Source of the DNA: Chloroflexota bacterium
GTDB lineage: Bacteria; Chloroflexota; Dehalococcoidia; Lucifugimonadales; JACPCK01
DNA: 36,300 nucleotides
Assembly (NCBI GenBank): GCA_016179845.1
Contig: JACPCK010000043.1
Coordinates: 1 to 36,300, forward strand
Reading direction: 5' to 3'
Shown here: positions 25,530 through 33,522 of the stretch, in pieces
Layout of the letters: each line of letters starts with the position of its first letter
Numbering within the stretch: position 1 is the stretch's first letter
The notes under the pieces: generated by a model
What the model saw: the letters and a program-made list of their open reading frames with translations, nothing else
Databases searched by the model: none
What the model was told of the DNA's origin: nothing
Program-made: the position numbers and the translations under genes

Positions 25530-26094
25530 CCTCTCTCCTTCCGATGAGGTGTTTACGGTCTAGACATGCTACGCCTTGTGTAGAGTGGTTGCATAGGCGG
25601 CACGTCGAGCCTTTGTGATAGTTTGACCTGTGATGCCGTTCCTTGGGACATCTGCAATCGTCTAGGACTCCTCCGAGGAACAGCGCGCACATGGCCCTTT
25701 CTGTTGGAGGCCTTTAATGACGCCGCCACCATAGCCGGCCTGTCCTCTTTCCACATAGACATGGCCCGCTTCCCAGAGGCTGGCGGCACGTACACCTCCC
25801 CAGACTTCGACACCGTCCAGAACCGGGTTGCCATCCAGTTTCGGGTGGGCGTCTCCAGCATTCGTGTCCGGTAGAGAGTAGCCCCTCAGGCGGCTCTCTT
25901 CCGGGGAGCGATACCCACCTTTCTCGGGGTGCGCGCGTCTGATTCTCAACCACACAAGAGCTAGGCGGCTGCATAGCCCGTTTGGCCTACAAATACCTTG
26001 GTCGAGGCGAAGGAGCGGATTCCCACTGAGCCGTAGACCTTCCGCCGGTGCCAGGCGGTGCCCCGAGGCAAGGTCCGCATGCCCGAGCGGCCTT
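25530..26094. other. Gene-poor, decayed region
   Basis: No gene is supported here. Short frames on both strands (for example 25623-25874 plus, ending SSIRVR, and 25553-25861 minus) overlap without clear ribosome-binding sites or family likeness; one may be the residue of a real gene. The stretch contains a copied SDR fragment (25964-26015) and borders a chrB/chrA remnant, which suggests past rearrangement. Confidence 0.55.
25964..26015 (-). repeat. Copied 52-bp fragment of the SDR gene
   Basis: This segment matches 25017-25068, inside the SDR gene, at 50 of 52 positions (two C-to-T differences). It encodes the same FAS-KVFVGQTGYAAA piece around the catalytic Tyr, but is followed by a stop. 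The match ends abruptly on both sides, so it looks like a duplication scar or the last trace of a second SDR gene. Confidence 0.8.
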
Positions 26095-26520
26095 CTACTG
26101 CTGCTCCTGGCAGTAGGCGTAGAGGGCGTCATAGACCGGAAAGAGGATCTCCTGCTTGCGATGGTCGTCGGGGCAGAGCTTGGCAACACCGTCGGCCACT
26201 GCCCTTAGCCCTGCCGCCTCAGGCACGATATTAATGTCCTGAGGTATATCCGCCCCGTGCACGATGAGGGCGAGTCGTTTGAGGGCCGGATCCTCTAGGC
26301 GGTACTCTTCCATCAAGGTCTCAAAGGTACACTTACCCTCACGATGCCCGTATTCTGCACCCTCGGCGTCGAAAGAGTGAGCCACTTCCCGCCGCGCCAC
26401 CTCCAGCACTTGGTCTGTGGGCACATAAAGGAACTCTGCCTCCCGGTCGATGAACTTCCTGATCAGCCAGGGGCAGGCTACCCGGTCGACCTTGGCATGC
26501 TCGCGTGTCACCCACTTCAT
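26095..26520 (-). CDS. ChrB-type chromate resistance domain protein
   Basis: A 141-aa protein with the ChrB C-terminal domain: KVDRVACPWLIRKFIDR at the start, then FLYVP, GAEYGHREGKCTFETL and IVHGADIPQD. In longer ChrB proteins this domain follows a regulatory half; here it stands alone. ATG at 26520 is preceded by AAGGAGATATG. Upstream on the same strand is the broken end of a chromate transporter gene, so this was probably a chrA-chrB pair, now likely orphaned. Confidence 0.8.
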   Translation of the reverse strand: MKWVTREHAKVDRVACPWLIRKFIDREAEFLYVPTDQVLEVARREVAHSFDAEGAEYGHREGKCTFETLMEEYRLEDPALKRLALIVHGADIPQDINIVPEAAGLRAVADGVAKLCPDDHRKQEILFPVYDALYAYCQEQQ

Positions 26521-26548
26521 GTCATATCTCCTTCCTGTGCTGTTCCCG

Positions 26549-26759
26549 TTAGAGTCCCAGTGCGCTCCGCCCGAACACCCATCCCAGGCCGATGATGCTC
26601 CCAGGACCACTACCGTGTGGATCTGCCAGTGCAGCCGCCGCAGGGCCACGAATCCCAGGACGGCCAGGACAATGGCGAAGACATCGGGCCGCCAGCCGTC
26701 CACGAAGAGCACGTGGGATGCGAAGCAGACCGCCAGGGAGAAAGCACCCCAGTTCCGCT
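26549..26759 (-). pseudogene. Truncated, frameshifted chrA remnant
   Basis: Read on the minus strand from 26759, the bases encode NWGAFSLAV, then FVDGWRPDVFAIVLAVLGFV and ALRRLHWQIHTVVVLGA, the look of the last helices of a ChrA chromate transporter. Around 26591-26603 the frame must shift by one base to continue SIIGLGWVFGRSALGL and stop (TAA at 26551-26549), 28 bases before chrB. Everything 5' of this is gone, and the alcohol dehydrogenase gene ends six bases away. Confidence 0.6.
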
Positions 26760-26764
26760 AGCCC

Positions 26765-27784
26765 CTAGAGTTCTATGGCCACCCGAAGGGCCTGAGCCCT
26801 CTCCGCCTCGGCAAAGTGAAAGGCCGCTCCCGCCTCTTCCAGAGGGTACTGCCGGCTGATGAGGGGTTTCAGGTCCACCCGCTTCGAGGCCATCAAGCCT
26901 ATGGCCACCTGGAAGTCGGCCCTGGTCATGGCCCTGGGAAAGACCACCACAGCCTCCTTCCTGTACAGCCGGTAAAGATCCAGGAGCGGGAGAGGCGATG
27001 GAGATATGCCGTATACCAGGACGCGCCCCCCCGGCCTGATCATCTCCAGGGCCTGCTGCACCGTATCGGGACTGCCTACTGCCTCGATTACGACGTCAGC
27101 GCCCAGTCCGTCCGTGAGCCCCTTTACCTGGTCCACAAGGCCCTCTCGATCAGCCTGAAGGGCCCGGTCGGCCCCCATCTGCTCGGCCAGCTCCAGCTTC
27201 CACCTGCTGCGCCCCACGGCGATGACGGGGAAAGCCCCGGCCAGCTTGGCGAGCTTAACGTGCATCAGGCCAGACGCGCCCGCCCCCAGGACGACTACGG
27301 ACTCGGCTGGCCTGAGCTGGGCCAGGCGCTGGCTATGGACCACCGTGCTCAAGGGCTGGACCAGGGCACCCTCGCACAGAGGAAGGTCTGGCGGCAGCCT
27401 AAAGGCGAGAGCCTGGGGGACCGCCAGATGCTCCCGCACGACACCGTCCACCTCCCGGCCCATGAAACCGCCGTATGGGCATAGGTTCTCCCTTCCTGCG
27501 ATGCAGAGGGAGCAGCGGTTGCAGCTCACGTTGGGATTCAGCACAACGGGATCGCCGGGGCTGAACCCGACAACACCCTCCCCCATCTCCCTTACGAGGC
27601 CGGCACCCTCGTGGCCGGGTACCAGGGGGAAGCTCACCCTTGTCTGCCCGGAGTAGATCTGCACGTCCGTGCCGCAGATGGCCACGGCCTTTACCTCCAC
27701 CAGAAGGTCGCCGGGCCCTGCCTTGGGCCGTGGCGCATCTTCGAGGAGTAGCTGCCGGGGGCCTCGAAGGACGGCCTGCCTCAT
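26765..27784 (-). CDS. Zinc-dependent alcohol dehydrogenase (MDR family)
   Basis: A 339-aa medium-chain dehydrogenase/reductase. Catalytic zinc ligands C37 and H58-E59 (PGHEGAG) and the structural zinc cysteines C88, C91, C94 and C102 are all present. The Rossmann motif VVLGAGASGLMHVKLAK follows, and DVVIEAVG. It resembles threonine/sorbitol dehydrogenase-type enzymes; substrate is unknown. The ATG at 27784 stands 2 bases after the M24 gene, so the pair is one operon. A longer upstream frame only overlaps the M24 gene. Confidence 0.9.
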   Translation of the reverse strand: MRQAVLRGPRQLLLEDAPRPKAGPGDLLVEVKAVAICGTDVQIYSGQTRVSFPLVPGHEGAGLVREMGEGVVGFSPGDPVVLNPNVSCNRCSLCIAGRENLCPYGGFMGREVDGVVREHLAVPQALAFRLPPDLPLCEGALVQPLSTVVHSQRLAQLRPAESVVVLGAGASGLMHVKLAKLAGAFPVIAVGRSRWKLELAEQMGADRALQADREGLVDQVKGLTDGLGADVVIEAVGSPDTVQQALEMIRPGGRVLVYGISPSPLPLLDLYRLYRKEAVVVFPRAMTRADFQVAIGLMASKRVDLKPLISRQYPLEEAGAAFHFAEAERAQALRVAIEL

Positions 27785-27786
27785 CG

Positions 27787-29037
27787 CTAGTCCACTACCG
27801 TTATCTCTTCCACGGGGAACTGGCTGGTGATCTCGGCCCCCCTCTCGGTGACCACCATCATCTCCTCGATGCGTACCCCCCACTGAAAGGGCTTGCCATG
27901 CTGGGTCTCCAGGGCGAAGCTCATGCCCGGCTGGATCTCCACAGGGTGCTCCAGGGAGAAGATGCGCGATATCACCGGCATATCGTACTGGGCCAGGCCC
28001 AGGCCGTGGCCCCAAAGGTTGGCAGCCGCCTGGTCCTCCTCCTTATACCCCCAGGCCTCCTGGGCCGAGGGCCACTGGAGGGCGATATCTCTCGTGGTGG
28101 CACCGGGCCTTACCGCCTCGATAGAGCGGTACAGCCAGTCCAGGGCCGTCTTGTAGTACTCCCGCTGCTCCGCGGTCGGCTTCTTGCCCACGCAGTAGGT
28201 CCGGTAGTGGCAGCTCTTGTAGCCGTTCCATGTCAAGGCCGCCAGGTCGATGATCACCAGGTCGCCCGGCTGGATAATGCGGTCCGAGAAGTTCCGCCAG
28301 TTGGGCCAGCTATTTGGGCCGGAGCCAACGATGACATCCTCCACATCCTCCACGCCGGGGACGTTGAACAGATAGTTCATGGCGAAGGCTGTGACCTCAT
28401 GCTCCCGCATGCCGGGCCGCATGAAGTTAGCCATGGCCCAGTGGCAGCCGTCGCAGATTGCGGCCACAATGCGCATTGCCTCCAGCTCGTCCCCGTTTTT
28501 TACAGAGCGGGCCTCCACCATGGGCGTCATACCGTCGGTCCAGTTAATTCCGGCCTCCCGGAAGGCGTTAATCATGTTGATGTCAACGAAGTCCACCCCC
28601 AGAGGGGCCTTGTCAACGCCGTACCGCTTCATCTCCGCCAGAATGCTGTCAGTGAACTTCTTGACCTGGGCGCGGGAGGCAGGGCCTGCTGCCCCCTTGA
28701 TCCAGGAATAGGAGTGACGCACGTTCTCCCTGGGGATCCAGGGGCAGTGACGCTGCACCTGCATCCCTATGTCGCCCTGCTCGAAAAGGATTGGCTCGGC
28801 CCCCTGGCAGAGCAGGGCATAGCGCAGGCCCGGCTTGAGCTTGTTCCAGTTGGGGGTCAGCGTAGACGTGGTGTAGCGGATGTTCTCATCGTACATACAT
28901 AGGAGGGCTCCCAGCCCGTGCCTTGACATTGCCTCTTTGGCCCGCTGCAAGCGGTACCGGCGTAGCCGGTCCCAGTTGATGCGCTCCTGCCAGTCGGTCC
29001 CAACCAGGCCGAAGTTGGCGGTGCCGTAGTTCGCCAC
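27787..29037 (-). CDS. M24 family (Xaa-Pro peptidase/creatinase-like) protein
   Basis: A 416-aa pita-bread-fold protein with an N-terminal creatinase-like domain (about 20-165) and a C-terminal M24 domain. Expected metal-site residues are D264 (VIIDLAALTW), H344 (WGHGLGLAQYDMP), E377 (FALETQHG) and E391/E392 (VRIEEMM). The second Asp, usually in a SDxxRT motif, is absent: the aligned motif reads SCHYRT, with C276 in its place. This suggests a non-peptidase member (such as creatinase- or DddP-like lyases) or an altered metal site. It is first of a pair with the dehydrogenase downstream. Confidence 0.82.
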   Translation of the reverse strand: MANYGTANFGLVGTDWQERINWDRLRRYRLQRAKEAMSRHGLGALLCMYDENIRYTTSTLTPNWNKLKPGLRYALLCQGAEPILFEQGDIGMQVQRHCPWIPRENVRHSYSWIKGAAGPASRAQVKKFTDSILAEMKRYGVDKAPLGVDFVDINMINAFREAGINWTDGMTPMVEARSVKNGDELEAMRIVAAICDGCHWAMANFMRPGMREHEVTAFAMNYLFNVPGVEDVEDVIVGSGPNSWPNWRNFSDRIIQPGDLVIIDLAALTWNGYKSCHYRTYCVGKKPTAEQREYYKTALDWLYRSIEAVRPGATTRDIALQWPSAQEAWGYKEEDQAAANLWGHGLGLAQYDMPVISRIFSLEHPVEIQPGMSFALETQHGKPFQWGVRIEEMMVVTERGAEITSQFPVEEITVVD

Positions 29038-29115
29038 TTTCTTTCACCCCCTTCTCGTTATTTGACAGTACAGGTAACGCTGTTCTTGAGGGGCCAGCAG
29101 TGCCCCAACGGTAGC

Positions 29116-30120
29116 TCAGCCCGTCCTGTTCTCCAGGACCTCCCTGTTGAGCAGGGAGTAGGGCACCTCACCCCTCAGCACGCTCACTACTTGGTCCATG
29201 GACATGCGACGCAGGTCCTCCCGGGCCTGCCGCGAGTACCAGGCTGAATGAGGGGTGACAATCAGGTTTGGCAGCTTGAGAATGGGGTCCTGGGGATCAG
29301 GCGGCTCCCTGTCCAGGACGTCCAGGGCCGCGCCGGCGATCCAGCCCTGCTCCAGGGCCCTGCAGAGAGCCCTCTGCTCCACGATGCCGCCGCGGGAGAC
29401 GTTTATCAAGAACGCCGTAGGCTTCATTCTCCTCAAGGACTCCTCCCCCAGCATGGCTCGCGTATCGGGCGTCAGAGGAATGTGGATCGAGACGTAGTCG
29501 GACTCGGCAAGGAGCATGTCCAGGTCCACTACATGGGCGCCCAGCTCTCGCACCACACGGGCAGCCACGTAGGGGTCATGGGCCAGGACCCGCAGGCTAA
29601 AGCTGAGCGCCCGAGACACGACGGCAGAGCCAATGCGGCCCAGCCCGATGAGGCCTAGGGTCTGGGTGCTGAGGCGGGTGACGTGCTCCAGCCCCTTCAG
29701 GTCCCACCGCCCGTCCCGTACGGTCCTGTTGCCTACCAGCAGCCCACGGGCACAGGCCAGGAGGAGGGCCATTGTGTGGTCGGCTACCTCCTCGATGCAG
29801 TAGTTGGTAGTATTGGCTACCATGATCCCCCGGCGTGTGGCTGCTGGCATGTCGATGTTGTCCACGCCAATGCCGCAGCGGATGATGGCACGGGCCTTCT
29901 CCAGGGACTCGATAACCCGAGCCGTTACCGGGGCATAGGTAACAAAAACTACATCGGCATCGCGGCTCAACAGGATTACCTCGTCCTCAGTGCGGCAGCC
30001 GCCTTCTACAAGTTCTGCATCCAAGGGACGTAGCCTCTCCCGCTCAGCCTCCAGGGAAGGGAAGACATGGTCCGTTACAGCCACCTTGAAACGCGCCACG
30101 CTGTCCTGCTCCCAGGCCAT
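29116..30120 (-). CDS. D-isomer-specific 2-hydroxyacid dehydrogenase
   Basis: A 334-aa NAD-dependent D-2-hydroxyacid dehydrogenase, of the phosphoglycerate dehydrogenase/CtBP group. It has the GLGRIG fold motif (159-164), the catalytic R243 (NVSRGG), E272 (LDREPP) and H291 (TPHSAW). No ACT domain follows, so it is not a full SerA. Substrate is unknown. It lies 78 bases upstream of the M24 gene on the same strand and may be transcribed with it. Confidence 0.9.
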   Translation of the reverse strand: MAWEQDSVARFKVAVTDHVFPSLEAERERLRPLDAELVEGGCRTEDEVILLSRDADVVFVTYAPVTARVIESLEKARAIIRCGIGVDNIDMPAATRRGIMVANTTNYCIEEVADHTMALLLACARGLLVGNRTVRDGRWDLKGLEHVTRLSTQTLGLIGLGRIGSAVVSRALSFSLRVLAHDPYVAARVVRELGAHVVDLDMLLAESDYVSIHIPLTPDTRAMLGEESLRRMKPTAFLINVSRGGIVEQRALCRALEQGWIAGAALDVLDREPPDPQDPILKLPNLIVTPHSAWYSRQAREDLRRMSMDQVVSVLRGEVPYSLLNREVLENRTG

Positions 30121-30278
30121 TTTTGGGATTCCCGCCAGGGCGATAGTCTAGCATACTGCGTGATGAAGGGGCCAGCTTATTCCTGGGTGCCCTGGCGCCT
30201 GCTTCTCTTCGGCGACCATCTACATGATAATGGTGGACTGTACCCCTTGGCAGAAGGCTACCAACCGGAGGTGAGAAC

Positions 30279-30920
30279 GTGAACAGCACCAGCCAGAAGA
30301 GACCCTCTGTAGGCCAGTCTCTTGTCAGGCACTTCCGAAGCACCTTAGTCGCGGGCCTGCTTCTTCTGGTGCCTGTGGTCATCACCTATCTGGTGCTCAG
30401 GCTCCTCTTTACCAGCATAGATAGCCTTCTTCAGCCAGGTGTGGAGGCCATTCTAGGGAGAAAGATACCGGGACTGGGAATCCTGGTCCTGGCATTCCTG
30501 GTCTACCTGGCTGGCCTTTTCAGCGTCAACGTGCTGGGAAAACAGGCTGTGAAGCTGGGCCAGAATATCCTCCTCAGAATCCCCGTGATCAGGGCTGTGT
30601 ACTCTCCAGCCAAGCAGCTTATCGAGTCCTTCTCCGACATCAAGGCTACCGGATTCAAGAGGGTGGTCCTCATCGAGTATCCAAGGGCGGGGGCCTGGAC
30701 TGTCGGCTTTCTTACGGGAGTGACCTCTGATGAGAACGGCAGGCGCATGGCCTTGGTATATATACCTACGGCGCCCACACCCCAGTCCGGCTGGGTGGCC
30801 CTGGTCCCTGTGGAGGATGTCTTTGACACGGACCTATCCGTGCAGGTAGCCCTCCAAATGGTCCTATCAGGGGGCATAGTCACTCCACCCCAGATCAGGA
30901 AGAAGGCGACTACCATCTAG
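30279..30920 (+). CDS. DUF502 membrane protein
   Basis: A 213-aa protein with two N-terminal helices (about 20-47 and 65-88) and a soluble C-terminal domain. LRIPVIRAVYSPAKQLIESF, then GFKRVVLIEYPRAGAWTVGF and VYIPTAPTPQSGW are the signature of DUF502, a widespread family of unknown function. It starts with GTG at 30279 behind CGGAGGTGAG. Confidence 0.88.
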   Translation: MNSTSQKRPSVGQSLVRHFRSTLVAGLLLLVPVVITYLVLRLLFTSIDSLLQPGVEAILGRKIPGLGILVLAFLVYLAGLFSVNVLGKQAVKLGQNILLRIPVIRAVYSPAKQLIESFSDIKATGFKRVVLIEYPRAGAWTVGFLTGVTSDENGRRMALVYIPTAPTPQSGWVALVPVEDVFDTDLSVQVALQMVLSGGIVTPPQIRKKATTI

Positions 30921-31107
30921 GCGCAGAGGCACACGGGCACGGGCCAATCTCTCCAGTGCCCGCAGCGTTACCGGAAAGCAGCCAAGCCTGCGTAGCGGGC
31001 GTCAAATCGCCAGAGACTGGCCTCCCTGACCATCCATTTCATGATCTCCTTTGGGTCTACCAGGATGTCAGTTCCACCATAGATTGGGCAGAGCCACCAT
31101 GTGAAGG

Positions 31108-31137
31108 TTGACGATTCTCAGCGTCCTGCTCTATAAT
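31108..31137 (+). promoter_or_regulatory. Strong sigma-70-type promoter before the desulforedoxin-like genes
   Basis: TTGACG (31108-31113), 18-base spacer and a perfect TATAAT (31132-31137). Transcription would start near 31144, giving a leader of about 28 bases before the GTG at 31172. It is the best promoter match in the window. Confidence 0.75.
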
Positions 31138-31171
31138 ATCGCCCGCAATCAAAAGGCTAAAGGAAAAAAGG

Positions 31172-31288
31172 GTGGCTAACGAGACTGGGAAACGATACAT
31201 GTGCACCAAGTGTGGCTCAGAGTTCCTGGTGACCAAGGGCGGCACCGGCGAACTCGTATGCTGCGGCGTAGCCATGGTAAAGAAGTAG
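31172..31288 (+). CDS. Desulforedoxin-like iron-binding mini-protein
   Basis: A 38-aa protein, start GTG behind AAAGGAAAAAAGG. It resembles desulforedoxin and the N-terminal domain of desulfoferrodoxin: C11-x2-C14 and the paired C30-C31 (LVCCGVAM) give four Cys ligands for a single Fe, with a spacing of 16 between the second and third cysteine as in desulforedoxin. Too short for usual gene finders. It likely carries electrons in oxidative-stress or redox metabolism (inference). A strong promoter lies upstream. Confidence 0.85.
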   Translation: MANETGKRYMCTKCGSEFLVTKGGTGELVCCGVAMVKK

Positions 31289-31348
31289 CCTCTTTCAGAG
31301 CAGAGATCCGTTTTCAGGCCAATCTTCTCAGTTCGCGGGGGTTGTTCA

Positions 31349-31492
31349 ATGCCCAACCAGCTTGGCAGAAGGTATGAATGTACAGTCTGCGGGACCACCA
31401 TTCTGTGTACCAAGGCAGGCTCCGGCACCATAGCCTGTGACGGGCAGGAGATGCAGGTTCAGCAGCCGCGCAAGCTGCCCTCTTCCGATTAG
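31349..31492 (+). CDS. Desulforedoxin-like mini-protein with an altered Cys pair
   Basis: A 47-aa paralogue of the preceding gene: C11-x2-C14 is kept, but the paired CC becomes C30-D31 (IACDGQEM). An extra Cys occurs at 20. One of the four iron ligands is therefore missing or replaced by Asp or C20. Its tail (MQVQQPRKLPSSD) is longer and polar. ATG start, no strong Shine-Dalgarno; it follows its paralogue by 60 bases and probably shares the transcript. Confidence 0.7.
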   Translation: MPNQLGRRYECTVCGTTILCTKAGSGTIACDGQEMQVQQPRKLPSSD

Positions 31493-31515
31493 AGCTATCC
31501 AGTAGAGCTATCCAG
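31491..31515. repeat. Short tandem repeat, 13-base period
   Basis: AGAGCTATCCAG occurs at 31491-31502 and again at 31504-31515, with one base between. It overlaps the stop of the preceding small gene. Probably a slippage product. Confidence 0.6.
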
Positions 31516-31660
31516 CCTCTGAAGGGCGCTCTGCCCCCAGATCGCAAGCCTCTTGGTTTCCCATTCAAGCCCTCAGATACCAGGCCCGCCTGCCGTCCGC
31601 AATGCTAGAGACCACTGCGGCGCGTTCAACTCCCCGGTCGGCTTCACATCACAGGCGGAC

Positions 31661-32305
31661 CTACTGGAGCAGGCGGATGACGCCTATAACCTTCCCCTGG
31701 ATCTCCAGGTTGCGTGCCTTCGTGTATATAGGCTCCATCTGAGTGTTGGCAGGCTGGAGCCGCACCCTGTCGCCCTCACGGAAGAAGCGCTTCAGGGTCG
31801 CTTCCTTCTCCTCCTTGAGCCAGGCCACCACCATGTCTCCCTGCCTCACCTCCGCAGCGGGCCTCAGCAGGACTATGTCGCCGTCGCCGATGAGGGCGTC
31901 AATCATGGACAGGCCCCTGACCCGCAGGCCGTAGACGCGCTCCCCCTGGCCGACTAGAGACGTTGGGAGCTCCACGGACTCGGTCACCTGCCCGGCCCAG
32001 GACTCGTCGGAAGGAACGGGCACCGGCTGACCGGCGGCGATGTACCCCAGCACCGGAACTGTAACCAGCGGGCGGGCCCGCTCTCTTCCCGCTAGCAGCT
32101 CAATACCCCTGGATACCTCCGGGGAGCGTCGCAGGTAGCCGTACCGTTGGAGCAGGCGCAGGTTATAGTCCACCACGGAGGTGGAGCTGATATCGCACCC
32201 ACTCTGGATGTCCCTTACCGTGGGAGGATAGCCATGCTCCTCCAGGAACTCCCGAATGTAGGCCAGGATGCGCTGCTGCTTGTCGGACAGCTTCTCTCTC
32301 GGCAT
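31661..32305 (-). CDS. lexA: LexA repressor
   Basis: SOS repressor and self-cleaving protease, 214 aa. The N-terminal winged helix spans about residues 1-70 (LSDKQQRILAYIREF, then STSVVDYNLRLLQRYGYL). The scissile bond lies at A91-G92 (YIAAGQP). The catalytic dyad is S133 (GLSMIDA) and K172 (ATLKRFF). A LexA-type operator lies 16 bases upstream, so it is autoregulated. A consensus -35 TTGACA on this strand is at 32375-32370. It is divergent from the selenoprotein operon. Confidence 0.95.
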   Translation of the reverse strand: MPREKLSDKQQRILAYIREFLEEHGYPPTVRDIQSGCDISSTSVVDYNLRLLQRYGYLRRSPEVSRGIELLAGRERARPLVTVPVLGYIAAGQPVPVPSDESWAGQVTESVELPTSLVGQGERVYGLRVRGLSMIDALIGDGDIVLLRPAAEVRQGDMVVAWLKEEKEATLKRFFREGDRVRLQPANTQMEPIYTKARNLEIQGKVIGVIRLLQ

Positions 32306-32320
32306 ACAAACTCCTCTAGT

Positions 32321-32332
32321 GAACGTATGTTC
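32321..32332. promoter_or_regulatory. LexA operator (SOS box)
   Basis: The perfect palindrome GAAC-GTAT-GTTC matches the GAAC-N4-GTTC consensus of Gram-positive-type LexA. It is 16 bases before the lexA start codon, between lexA and the divergent selenoprotein operon, so LexA could in principle influence both. Confidence 0.85.
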
Positions 32333-32462
32333 TATGCTTCAGATAGAAGCTAGCAGAAAGGCCTCACCGTGTCAATAGCTTGTTCTTCCTAAACTGGACC
32401 CAGACTTTCCTTTCTCCCCCCTTTGTGCTAGATTTGAGCCATCCTCGGGCTGGAGGGCGGGT

Positions 32463-33521
32463 GTGGCCACGTTAGCGTCCCAGCAGTACACGGTAGAAAG
32501 CCCCCTTGAGGCCATTGAGCTCTGCTACCGCATGGGATGGACCGATGGCCTCCCTGTCGTGCCGCCCAGCCAGCAGCGGGTCCTGCAGTTCCTGGAACAT
32601 GCAGGGCGGGAGCCCTCTCAGCCAGTCCTGGTAGAGCCGGTCACGGGGCGGATCGTCACCGTGGAGAAGGCGGCCATCAACGCGGTCATGGCGGGCTGCC
32701 TCCCCGAGCACTTCCCTGTGGTTCTCGCTGCCCTGGAGGCCATGAGCGACCCCGATTTCAACCTCCACGGGGCCACGTTGAACACCGGAGGGTCCGCCGT
32801 GATGGCCGTCGTCAACGGGCCCATCGTCCAGAGGATAGGCATGAACTCCGGCGTGGCCCTCTTCTGCCCCGGCAACCGGGCCAACGCCACCATCGGAAGG
32901 GCCCTCCATCTGGTTCTCTGGAACTGCACCGGCAACCGGCCCGACGAGCTGGACAAGACCGTCATGGGGCACGGCGGGCGCTACTCCATGTGCATTGCCG
33001 AGCGAGAGGAGGCTCTCCCGCAAGGGTGGCAGCCCTTCCACGTCGAGAGGGGGCTGCCCGCGGGCTCCTCCGCGGTGACCGTATTCACCGCAGCGCACCC
33101 CCTGCAGGCCGGATACCACGGCAGCCCCGATCCCAAGGAGATCCTCATAAACGTGGCCGATACCATGACGGTGCTGCCTCCCTGGAACCAGGAGCTTCTG
33201 ATGGTGGTCTCCCCCGAGATCCTGAGACACTTCGACAAGGCCCGGTGGAGCAAGGCAGACGTGGGGGAGTTCCTCTTTCAGGAGGCGCGCCGTCCAGGGT
33301 ATGCGGTGCGCCGGGCCCACAAGTTCCGCTACTCCTACCACGCCCAGGCTGCCGGGGACCAGGATATGCTGCCTGTCCTGGACCGGCCCGAGGCCCTGGA
33401 CATCGTGGCCGGAGGCGGAGAGGGCGGCGCCTTTGTATTAGTAGTGGCCCTGTACGGAAACGGCATCCACTCCAGGTCCATCACTCGGGAGGTCCAACTG
33501 AAAGGCACTCAGGAGGTGTGA
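32463..33521 (+). CDS. Partner protein of UGSC selenoprotein, copy 1
   Basis: A 352-aa protein of a family I do not recognise by function. It is clearly paralogous to the 344-aa protein at 34086: both share RMGWTDGLPV near the start, INAVMAGCL and CIAERE. Cysteines C21, C79 and C177 are conserved between the copies. No membrane segment or signal is seen. Starts with GTG. It ends one base before the first UGSC selenoprotein gene, whose ribosome-binding site lies in its last codons, so the two are coupled. The repeated pairing strongly suggests that the two proteins form a complex or act on one substrate. Confidence 0.8.
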   Translation: MATLASQQYTVESPLEAIELCYRMGWTDGLPVVPPSQQRVLQFLEHAGREPSQPVLVEPVTGRIVTVEKAAINAVMAGCLPEHFPVVLAALEAMSDPDFNLHGATLNTGGSAVMAVVNGPIVQRIGMNSGVALFCPGNRANATIGRALHLVLWNCTGNRPDELDKTVMGHGGRYSMCIAEREEALPQGWQPFHVERGLPAGSSAVTVFTAAHPLQAGYHGSPDPKEILINVADTMTVLPPWNQELLMVVSPEILRHFDKARWSKADVGEFLFQEARRPGYAVRRAHKFRYSYHAQAAGDQDMLPVLDRPEALDIVAGGGEGGAFVLVVALYGNGIHSRSITREVQLKGTQEV

Positions 33522-33522
33522 G

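Noticed and set aside
25553-26189. Short frames on both strands between the SDR and chrB
   Set aside because: They overlap each other, lack ribosome-binding sites and no family is recognised. Described as a gene-poor region instead.
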